From an uncultured Prevotella sp. (GTDB taxonomy: Bacteria; Bacteroidota; Bacteroidia; Bacteroidales; Bacteroidaceae): a stretch of 19,050 bases of DNA. Positions 13,636-19,050 of this stretch are shown piece after piece. Every line of letters begins with the position of its first letter. The stretch's first letter is position 1. The stretch is from positions 1 to 19,050 of the forward strand of contig CAJMAO010000023.1 in assembly GCA_905211345.1 (NCBI GenBank), given 5' to 3'. Below the pieces are notes generated by a model. The model had not been told where the DNA came from. It saw nothing but the letters and a program-made list of their open reading frames with translations, and made no database searches. The position numbers and the translations under genes are program-made.

Positions 13636-14235
13636 TCATCTCTCCCCGTTGTCAACAGTCTTGATTACCCTGCACGGATTGCCCACGGCTACGCAGTTGT
13701 CTGGCACTGAGCGGGTTACAACACTGCCCGCGCCTATGACGCTGTTGCGTCCGATTGTTACGCCGGGTAGCACTATTACGCCACCGCCCAGCCACGCGCC
13801 GTCGCATATTTTTACGGGCTTTGCAAGCGTCAGGCATATTTCTTCATCGTCAAGACCAGTGTCAGGCAGGGTGCGTTCGGCGAAGCGGGTGGAGTGCGTG
13901 GCTGTGTAAATTTGCACGTTGGATGCTATCATTACGTTGTTGCCTATTTCGATTATGTTGTTATCGACAAAGGTGCAGTTCATGTTGATGATTACGCGGT
14001 CGCCGATTAAGACGTGTTTGCCGTACTCACAGTGGAAGTCGATGTCTATGTGAACGTTGCGCCCTATGCGCCCCAGCATCCTTTTTAATATCTCCATGCG
14101 TGCGGCGCGGTCGCCCGGGTCGGTTTCGTTCAGTTGTTTTGTCAGCCGTTTGGCGTTCAGGGCCATAGCCGCTAGTTCAGGGTCGCCTCCGTTGAAAGGT
14201 TCTTCGGCGAGGCATTTTTCAAGTTCGGTCTTCAT
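13636..14235 (-). CDS. Sugar O-acetyltransferase, hexapeptide-repeat (LacA/Maa) family
   Basis: A 199-residue acetyl-CoA-dependent transferase of the maltose/galactoside O-acetyltransferase type. The N-terminal helical part (1-57) is followed by left-handed beta-helix repeats: VLIGDRVIINMNC, IEIGNNVMIASNVQIYTATH (catalytic His at 114), VKICDGAWLGGGVIVLPGVTIG, NSVIGAGSVVTRSVPDNCVAVGNPCRVI. The DFHCEYGKHV segment near 66-75 is also typical. The acceptor sugar is not known; in-vivo roles of this family are often unclear. The frame stays open up to 14571, but the extra 112 residues lack family similarity and cover the intergenic region, so ATG 14235 is taken as the start. It converges with fucO and diverges from the outer membrane receptor gene. 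Confidence 0.92.
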   Translation of the reverse strand: MKTELEKCLAEEPFNGGDPELAAMALNAKRLTKQLNETDPGDRAARMEILKRMLGRIGRNVHIDIDFHCEYGKHVLIGDRVIINMNCTFVDNNIIEIGNNVMIASNVQIYTATHSTRFAERTLPDTGLDDEEICLTLAKPVKICDGAWLGGGVIVLPGVTIGRNSVIGAGSVVTRSVPDNCVAVGNPCRVIKTVDNGER

Positions 14236-14257
14236 GGTTTTGTTGCTTTTGTTTCTG

Positions 14258-14265
14258 CAAAAATA
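14258..14265 (-). promoter_or_regulatory. Possible -7 box for the acetyltransferase
   Basis: On the minus strand TATTTTTG matches TAnnTTTG, 22 nt before the ATG. The nearest upstream TTTG is only 13 nt away, so the -33 element is poor. Confidence 0.45.
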
Positions 14266-14318
14266 GGAATTTATAGGGCAAATATGTGTTATATGATGTT
14301 GATTTATGTTAACTTTTC

Positions 14319-14326
14319 GGGGGGGG
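14319..14326 (+). repeat. G8 homopolymer in the divergent intergenic region
   Basis: Eight consecutive G lie between the acetyltransferase and receptor genes, 48 nt upstream of the receptor -7 box. It is the longest G-run I noticed outside coding sequence and could slip during replication. Confidence 0.9.
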
Positions 14327-14333
14327 TAAACGT

Positions 14334-14370
14334 AAAGTGTAGTTTGTCGGTTTGCATACAAAGTGTAGTT
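14334..14370 (+). promoter_or_regulatory. Paired AAAGTGTAGTT direct repeats around the -33 box
   Basis: AAAGTGTAGTT occurs at 14334-14344 and again at 14360-14370 (26 nt apart), bracketing the TTTG at 14351-14354 of the receptor promoter. The position fits an operator or activator site; the regulator is unknown. Confidence 0.5.
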
Positions 14371-14382
14371 CTTGTACTTTTG
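14351..14382 (+). promoter_or_regulatory. Bacteroidota promoter for the outer membrane receptor
   Basis: TTTG at 14351-14354, a 20-nt gap, and TACTTTTG at 14375-14382. It implies an unusually long leader of about 210 nt before the ATG at 14599. Confidence 0.75.
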
Positions 14383-14455
14383 TGCCGCCTGAAGACAGAC
14401 ATTATGGGACGTAATGATGCCGGTGCGTAACTTGCTGATAATCAATATCTCTACG

Positions 14456-14535
14456 AAAGGCCGTCTTTTAGCTTCCAAAAGGCCGTTTTTTGCGGGCTGA
14501 AAGGCGGTCTTTTGGAACACGAAAGACGGCAAGTT
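14456..14535 (+). repeat. Four 14-nt near-palindromic units at 22-nt period in the receptor leader
   Basis: AAAGGCCGTCTTTT (14456), AAAGGCCGTTTTTT (14478), AAAGGCGGTCTTTT (14500) and AAAGACGGCAAGTT (14522) begin exactly 22 nt apart. Each unit is close to its own reverse complement (AAAGRC-centre-GYCTTT). The first and last parts also pair over 22 nt (14460-14481 with 14509-14530), giving a large imperfect stem-loop. The array lies in the transcribed leader, upstream of the start codon. Confidence 0.8.
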
Positions 14536-14598
14536 GGAAAACCAACGGTCTTGCCGGTGCAACATTTCCACCGCATTTCCCGTCTAAAAGAAAAAAGA

Positions 14599-16947
14599 AT
14601 GGATATAAATCAAAATGTTATGAAAACAATAACAAGACTTTCCGCGCTGTGCTGCTGTGCGTTTTTTGTGCACTCCGTGGCGGCGCAGACCGTCACAGGA
14701 CGCGTCGTTGACGGCGGCGGACAGCCCCTGCCTTACTCCAACGTGGTGGCTCTCTCGCTGCCCGACTCGGCCTTCGTCTCCGGCGTTATGACCGCTGATG
14801 ACGGCTCGTTCACCCTCGACACCAAGGGCGCAGGCCGCCTGCTGCGCTTCTCCTCGCTCGGTTACAAGACGGTTTACGCCGACCGCTGCGACGACATGGG
14901 CACTGTCCGCCTCGAGGCCGTGTCGCAGGTACTGGGCGAAGTGGTCGTTAAGAGCGACTTTCCAAAGACCCGCCTTAAGGGCGAGGGCATGGTGACGGGT
15001 GTAGGCGGAACCATACTAGAGCACGCTGGAACCATAGAGCGCCTGCTCGACCGCATACCAAACGTATCAGCAAGGAATGGCGAAATAGAGGTGTTCGGGC
15101 GTGGAAAGCCCGAGCTTTACATCAATGGCCGAAAGGTGAGGGATGACTCCGAACTGCAGCGTTTGAGTGCGGACAATATAAAAGAGGTGGAGGTCATCAC
15201 CAACCCCGGCGCGCGTTACGATGCCAGCGTTACGTCAGTCATACGCATACGGACGAAGAAGGCCGTCGGCGACGGCTTCAGCCTTGACAACCGTTTGTTC
15301 GGAGAACTTAATGATTACGGCTATCTTGTGGGCGAGGACAACCTCAACATGAACTACCGCACGGGCGGACTTGACGTCGGCGCGACGCTCCGCGCCTCGA
15401 AATGGGCCAGCCCCGACCCCAAGACTTTGGAGCAGGTGACGCATTTGGAGAATACCTGGCGGCAGCACAGCGAGCTGGACCAGGTGTATAAGAACGAAAA
15501 CCTGTACGCGCGCCTGGCCGTGAGCTATATGTTCAACCAAGACCATTCTGTCGGCATAAGCGCGAGCTACCGCCGCCAGCCGTGGAACAAGCCGGGCGGC
15601 TGGATGGAGTCTACGCTCACGCAGGACGGCACGCTTACCGAGCAGCTGCGCAGCGACTACACCGCCTCAACGCAGGCTACCACGCTTCAGGGCAACGCTT
15701 ATTATACGGGAAAAATAGGCCGGTGGAGCATCGATTTCAACACCGATTGGATGTACACCAAGTCAGATGCGACGATGAACACCGTCGAAGACTACACCGA
15801 GACGGGGCAACCCACGGAGCACAACGACGTTACTACGAACACCGTTCCGCGCAGCAACCTCATAGCTTCGAAGCTCGTTGTTACCGCTCCGCTCTTCGGC
15901 GGCAGCCTTTCTTTCGGCGGCGAATACTCTTACTCCACGCGGAAGACGGTGTACACCGTGCTGCCCAAGGGCATCATCGACGACGACCGCAGCCGCACGG
16001 AGGAGGGTCTTGCCACGGCGTTTGTGGAGTATGCGCGGCAGTTCGGCCCGGTCAGCGCGCAGCTCGGGCTGCGTTACGAGGACGTGGACTTCGACTATTA
16101 CGAGGACGGCAAGCGCATAGCGGAGCAGAGCCGGTCGTATGGCGACTGGTTTCCGTCGGTGGCCCTCTCGGCGATGTTCGGCAAAGTAGGCCTGCAACTA
16201 GGCTATTCCGCCGACATACGCCGCCCCTCATATAGCCAGCTGCGCAGCAACATAAACTACGACAACCGCTATACCTACGAGGGCGGCAACCCCTTCCTGC
16301 AACCTACAAAGAGCCATAACGTGAACTTTGCCGCCTCGTACAAGTGGCTCATGTTCAGTGCGGGATACTCACACATCATCGACCCTATACTTGCGAACAG
16401 CGAGACTTACAACGACGACCCTGCTGTAGCGTTGTTCCGTCAGGTTAACGGCGAGGCTTACGATAAGGTATTCGCCTCGCTCAACCTTCGTCCCACGTTC
16501 GGCATCTGGCATCCTTCCTTGATGCTGGGAGTGCAGAAGCAGTGGTTCAAAATGGCCGTTCACGGGCGCAATCCGTTGGACAACCCGTTGGCGACAATAC
16601 GCTTCGACAACACGGTTGAGACCAAGTTGTGCGAGATTTCGCTCAATATGAATTGCACAACTACCGGAGCAGACGAGAACAACTACTTGCGCAAACCGTC
16701 GTTCCGCGCAGACTTGTCGCTCTACAAGTCGTTCCTGAAGGACAAACTGTCTCTCTCGCTCTACGTTTCCGACCTGTTCAAGACTGGCAAGAACAGCGTT
16801 GTAACATATTACGGAACAATGCGCGAATCGATATACGAGTCGAAAGCGATGCGCAACATCAACCTTACCGTGCGCTATAAGTTCAACACCTCGCGCAGCA
16901 AATACAAGGGAACGGGCGCAGGAGCAGGGCAGAAGAATCGCTTGTAA
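14599..16947 (+). CDS. Outer membrane beta-barrel receptor with CarboxypepD_reg and plug domains
   Basis: About 782 residues from ATG 14599 (or 775 from ATG 14620). Numbering from 14599: a signal peptide to about residue 30 (MKTITRLSALCCCAFFVHSV then AAQ), a carboxypeptidase-regulatory-like beta-sandwich at about 31-110 (VTGRVVDGGGQPLPYSNVVA), a plug-like domain at about 120-205 (LLDRIPNVSARNG, LYINGRKV, IKEVEVITNPGARYDAS), then a beta-barrel to the end, closing with NLTVRYKFN and a short basic tail. This is the TonB-receptor-like outer membrane beta-barrel family of Bacteroidota; no TonB box is obvious. The ligand is unknown and no SusD partner follows. The frame opens upstream at 14512, but those codons lie in the leader repeat array. 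Expression is probably controlled by the complex upstream region. Confidence 0.87.
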   Translation: MDINQNVMKTITRLSALCCCAFFVHSVAAQTVTGRVVDGGGQPLPYSNVVALSLPDSAFVSGVMTADDGSFTLDTKGAGRLLRFSSLGYKTVYADRCDDMGTVRLEAVSQVLGEVVVKSDFPKTRLKGEGMVTGVGGTILEHAGTIERLLDRIPNVSARNGEIEVFGRGKPELYINGRKVRDDSELQRLSADNIKEVEVITNPGARYDASVTSVIRIRTKKAVGDGFSLDNRLFGELNDYGYLVGEDNLNMNYRTGGLDVGATLRASKWASPDPKTLEQVTHLENTWRQHSELDQVYKNENLYARLAVSYMFNQDHSVGISASYRRQPWNKPGGWMESTLTQDGTLTEQLRSDYTASTQATTLQGNAYYTGKIGRWSIDFNTDWMYTKSDATMNTVEDYTETGQPTEHNDVTTNTVPRSNLIASKLVVTAPLFGGSLSFGGEYSYSTRKTVYTVLPKGIIDDDRSRTEEGLATAFVEYARQFGPVSAQLGLRYEDVDFDYYEDGKRIAEQSRSYGDWFPSVALSAMFGKVGLQLGYSADIRRPSYSQLRSNINYDNRYTYEGGNPFLQPTKSHNVNFAASYKWLMFSAGYSHIIDPILANSETYNDDPAVALFRQVNGEAYDKVFASLNLRPTFGIWHPSLMLGVQKQWFKMAVHGRNPLDNPLATIRFDNTVETKLCEISLNMNCTTTGADENNYLRKPSFRADLSLYKSFLKDKLSLSLYVSDLFKTGKNSVVTYYGTMRESIYESKAMRNINLTVRYKFNTSRSKYKGTGAGAGQKNRL

Positions 16948-16950
16948 GCT

Positions 16951-17067
16951 AATTAAGAGTTAAGAATTAAGAGTTAAGAATTAAGAGTTAAGAAAATTAC
17001 CGACAGAGCATATTTTCTTAACTCTTAATTCTTAATTTTTAATTCAAAAGCTCTTAACTCTTAATTC
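16951..17067 (+). repeat. TTAAG-family inverted-repeat element, copy 2, with extra tandem arms
   Basis: A perfect 24-bp stem (16974-16997 with 17012-17035) around a 14-nt loop containing TACCG and GCAT, as in the copy after thiE. Additional partial arms flank it on both sides (AATTAAGAGTTAAG from 16951; CTCTTAACTCTTAATTC from 17051), so the whole fills the gap between the receptor and the next gene. Confidence 0.85.
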
Positions 17068-17074
17068 TTTTTCG

Positions 17075-17082
17075 TATTTTTG
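17075..17082 (+). promoter_or_regulatory. Possible -7 box immediately before the DprA/SLOG-like gene
   Basis: TATTTTTG fits TAnnTTTG and ends 5 nt before the ATG at 17087; a -33 TTTG is missing. If used, transcription would begin at or within a few bases of the ATG, giving a leaderless or nearly leaderless mRNA. Confidence 0.45.
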
Positions 17083-17086
17083 CGTT

Positions 17087-18043
17087 ATGAAAATACTGTC
17101 AAAACTCGGCAACGAGACGTTATTACAGCGTGAGAAAACGGCTTTTTTGTGTTCCCGTAAAACGCCAGACATGCTTGAATACCTTGTCGGCAAGTGGATA
17201 TTGAGCCTTTCGGCCGAGCGCGATTGCATTATGTGCGGCAACCAGTCGCCTATGGAACGTGCCGTGTTTACCACCCTGTTGCAGCGCAAGATACCGGTAA
17301 TCCTGTTTTTGGCTGAGGCCATGCACGGCCACTGGAGCGGCGACATAGTCGACGCTTTGGGCGAAGGCAGGCTGCTAATCGTCACCCATTGCGATACCGG
17401 CGTGCATAACGTTACGGCCCGTTCGGCATTTGACAGGAACGTGCTGATGATGTCTATGGCTCAGAAAATTGTCGTTGGGTATTGTACGAAGGGCGGAAAG
17501 CTGGAGCGTGCGCTGGCCGGTTTCGACAACGTTGAGTATTTGGAGAACGGCCAGCCGTGGCTGAAAATGCCGGGCGAGGCCGCCGCAGTACCTGTAAAGG
17601 CAGAGCCAGAGCCGGGCAGGCTGGGGCAGTGGAGCAGGGCGCTGAGGTTGAAGCGTGGCACGATATTCCTTGATTTTAATGACAGCGGGGTTGAGACTTA
17701 CTTCAAGATAACCCACAGCTTGCAGGTAGAAGGTGGCGGATATGGTAGGGAAAAACTGTTTTTCGACCGTAAGGAGCTGGTTGCATTTCTTTCCGCTTTG
17801 CGTTTTATGTCAGAGAAAACAAGTGTTGGCGAGCCTGTTCCGCCAGAGCTTACGGTGGCATCACTCAGCGGTGACATAACATTCGGCGTGTCTCCTCATG
17901 GCGGAGCGCAGCTGTTGACTGTGACGCAAAGCAAAGACATGCCCGGAGGCAGCCGCCGTGTAAACACGGTTTCGATGCTTTCCGCCGAACTTCCGATGCT
18001 TATAAAGGGCGTGGAGGAGGCTTTGGCGGAGTGGAAAGAGTGA
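17087..18043 (+). CDS. DprA/SLOG-like Rossmann protein with unrecognised C-terminal domain
   Basis: A 318-residue soluble protein. Residues 1-155 look like the Rossmann core of the DprA/Smf (SLOG) superfamily: KTAFLCSRKTPD (17-28), DCIMCGNQSPMERAVFTTLL (46-65), KIPVILFLAEAM (68-79), LLIVTHC (96-102), then ARSAFDRNVLMMSMAQKIVV and GGKLERAL, the last two echoing the DprA pattern RN...IAGLSD.VLVVEA...GSL.TA. A linker rich in Pro, Glu and Ala (about 162-180) leads to a second domain (about 190-318), beta-rich then helical (GTIFLDFNDSG, FFDRKELVAFLSALRFM), which I cannot place. True DprA is longer in the core and usually ends in a winged helix, so this is probably not the transformation protein. 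SLOG proteins bind nucleotides or related ligands; the role here is unknown. It lies between two TTAAG repeats and appears to be transcribed alone. Confidence 0.65.
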   Translation: MKILSKLGNETLLQREKTAFLCSRKTPDMLEYLVGKWILSLSAERDCIMCGNQSPMERAVFTTLLQRKIPVILFLAEAMHGHWSGDIVDALGEGRLLIVTHCDTGVHNVTARSAFDRNVLMMSMAQKIVVGYCTKGGKLERALAGFDNVEYLENGQPWLKMPGEAAAVPVKAEPEPGRLGQWSRALRLKRGTIFLDFNDSGVETYFKITHSLQVEGGGYGREKLFFDRKELVAFLSALRFMSEKTSVGEPVPPELTVASLSGDITFGVSPHGGAQLLTVTQSKDMPGGSRRVNTVSMLSAELPMLIKGVEEALAEWKE

Positions 18044-18047
18044 AAAA

Positions 18048-18074
18048 TTAAGAATTAAGAGTTAAGAATTAAGA
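18048..18074 (+). repeat. TTAAG-family repeat, half copy
   Basis: Directly after the stop of the DprA/SLOG-like gene, ATTAAGAATTAAGAGTTAAG and a further AATTAAGAAAAA match the left arm of the other copies, but no right arm follows. Confidence 0.7.
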
Positions 18075-18086
18075 AAAACACTCGTA

Positions 18087-18126
18087 TTTTACCATATTGG
18101 TGTTATATTTGTAATATATGGTAAAA
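18087..18126 (+). promoter_or_regulatory. Palindrome around the promoter of the DnaJ-domain gene
   Basis: TTTTACCATAT (18087-18097) and ATATGGTAAAA (18116-18126) are perfect reverse complements 18 nt apart. Between them lies TATATTTG (18104-18111), a TAnnTTTG -7 box. The left arm occupies the place of the -33 box, where no TTTG is found. The layout fits an operator covering the promoter. From 18127 to 18198 the leader carries CTTGTA/CTTGTC/CTTGTA (18165-18185) and an A-rich stretch before the ATG. Confidence 0.6.
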
Positions 18127-18198
18127 CGGCATCATTTGGAGATATAAGCATGTCTCAGTGTTTGCTTGTATCTTGTCAACTTGTAACTAAAAAGAAAT

Positions 18199-19014
18199 AT
18201 GTCAGCAGGTAAATGGATAGGCGGAATACTCGGCTTCATGTCGGGTGGCGCGCTCGGAGCGCTGGCCGGAGTGGCCTTGGGCGCATTGTTTGATTACGGA
18301 CTGAAGGCCGTCAACAAGGACGAAGGCGGCAATACCAACGGTTTTGCGGGGGCTGATGACGCTTGGGAGCAGGCACGCCGACGGCAGTATTACGAGGGGC
18401 AGCGCAACAGTTTCCTGTTCTCGTTGCTGGTGTTGGCCTCATATATAATCAAGGCCGACGGCCGGGTGATGCACTCGGAGATGGAGTTTGTGCGCCGCTT
18501 TCTGCGCATGAACTTCGGCGAAGCGGCCGTAGAGCAGGGTAACGCTATACTGTTGCGCCTCTTTGACGAGCAGAAACGCATGGACGCAAGCCGTCCCGGG
18601 GCGTTCAAGGGCGTAATACGCGAGAGCTGTGCGCAAATCGCTGCCAACATGGATTACTCTCAAAGGCTGCAGCTATTGAACTTTCTCGTGATGCTGGCGC
18701 AGGCCGACGGCAGCGTGCCCGGCAGCGAGGTGGACGCCCTGAGGGCTGTTGCGCGCGGCATGGGTATGGCCGACAGCGACCTAGACTCTATGTTGAAACT
18801 CAGCGGAGGCACGCTTGATGACGCTTACGCGGTGCTCGGCGTGAAGCCCGACGCAACAGACGACGAGGTGCGCGCCGCCTACCGCAAGCTAGCTTTGCAA
18901 CATCATCCCGACCGCGTGGCCGCCCTTGGCGACGACATACGCCGTGCGGCAGAAAAGAAATTTCAGGAAATCAACGAGGCAAAAGAACGCATATACAAGG
19001 CAAGGGGAATGTGA
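18199..19014 (+). CDS. TerB-DnaJ domain co-chaperone (DjlA-like)
   Basis: A 271-residue protein with the DjlA arrangement. A Gly/Ala-rich hydrophobic segment (about 7-30, GGILGFMSGGALGALAGVAL) probably anchors it in the inner membrane; a TerB-like helical domain follows (about 69-197, with KADGRV at 85 and QADGSV at 168); a J domain ends it (about 207-271) with YAVLGVKPDATDDEVRAAYRKLA and the His-Pro-Asp triad at 236-238. The J domain stimulates a DnaK-type Hsp70; the TerB part is thought to sense or bind a partner at the membrane. Length and order match the family. The leader shares its CTTGT array and AACTAAAAAGAAATATG end with the zinc-ribbon gene at 3653. The last 36 bases of the window hold nothing recognisable. 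Confidence 0.9.
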   Translation: MSAGKWIGGILGFMSGGALGALAGVALGALFDYGLKAVNKDEGGNTNGFAGADDAWEQARRRQYYEGQRNSFLFSLLVLASYIIKADGRVMHSEMEFVRRFLRMNFGEAAVEQGNAILLRLFDEQKRMDASRPGAFKGVIRESCAQIAANMDYSQRLQLLNFLVMLAQADGSVPGSEVDALRAVARGMGMADSDLDSMLKLSGGTLDDAYAVLGVKPDATDDEVRAAYRKLALQHHPDRVAALGDDIRRAAEKKFQEINEAKERIYKARGM

Positions 19015-19050
19015 TGGCAAGCTGATTGAAAATCGCTTGTTTTGTAAAAG

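Noticed and set aside
14236..14571. N-terminal extension of the acetyltransferase up to 14571
   Set aside because: The added 112 residues have no family similarity and would cover the divergent promoter region; the family start fits ATG at 14235.
14512..14598. Upstream start of the outer membrane receptor
   Set aside because: The extra 29 residues fall in the leader repeat array and would put a non-signal stretch before a good signal peptide.
15582..16235. 217-codon open frame within the receptor gene
   Set aside because: Composition (many Arg, His and Gln) is that of an out-of-frame reading of a GC-rich gene; the receptor frame is continuous.
16951..17067. CRISPR array
   Set aside because: The repeats are contiguous tandem arms of one palindrome without unique spacers, and no cas gene is present.

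Overview
The window looks like a Bacteroidota chromosome, most likely Prevotellaceae or a close relative. Several promoters match the Bacteroidota pattern (TTTG, a 19-20 nt gap, then TAnnTTTG). Shine-Dalgarno sequences are mostly absent, AUA is a common Ile codon, and the gene families are typical of the phylum (sigma-54 regulator / LptE-like lipoprotein / TPR protein / SecG, a CarboxypepD_reg plus beta-barrel outer membrane receptor, FucO, an FHS sugar transporter). The species is not claimed.

Layout. (1) 1-2139, plus strand: the 3' end of a sigma-54-type regulator with a Fis helix-turn-helix, an LptE-like lipoprotein, a TPR protein and SecG, packed as one operon. (2) 2155-2700: a tRNA-His whose promoter sits inside a perfect inverted repeat, its terminator, then an AT-rich gap that appears to hold a decayed integrase start. 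(3) 2699-5852: a NIF3-family metalloprotein, a coiled-coil/zinc-ribbon protein, a large hairpin, and an FHS-family sugar transporter in which the two carboxylates of E. coli FucP appear replaced by Asn and Gln. (4) 5970-11077: a thiamine locus with a Bacteroidota promoter, a TPP riboswitch, thiD, thiE, thiC, a thi4-type thiazole synthase and a second ThiE/TenI-like gene. No thiG, thiS, thiF, thiH or thiO is present. The thiazole would come from Thi4, which has His in place of the sulfur-donating Cys and so should use free sulfide. (5) 11093-14235: a minus-strand membrane protein of unknown function, fucO, and a minus-strand hexapeptide acetyltransferase. (6) 14236-16947: a complex regulatory region (G8 tract, direct repeats, and four 14-nt units at exactly 22-nt period) ahead of an outer membrane beta-barrel receptor. 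(7) 17087-19014: a DprA/SLOG-like protein with an unrecognised C-terminal domain, and a TerB-DnaJ co-chaperone whose promoter lies within a palindrome.

In the thiamine locus, ThiC and ThiD supply HMP-PP, Thi4 supplies the thiazole, and ThiE joins them; the riboswitch would shut the unit down when TPP is plentiful. Dispersed intergenic repeats are frequent: a TTAAGAATTAAGAGTTAAG family at four places (one copy encodes the end of thiE), a compound inverted repeat before the second thiE-like gene, and CTTGTC arrays ahead of two unrelated genes. I see no CRISPR array, intact insertion sequence, phage or obvious defence system. The best leads are the sulfide-type Thi4 operon, the 22-nt-period leader array, promoters embedded in palindromes, and the altered transporter.
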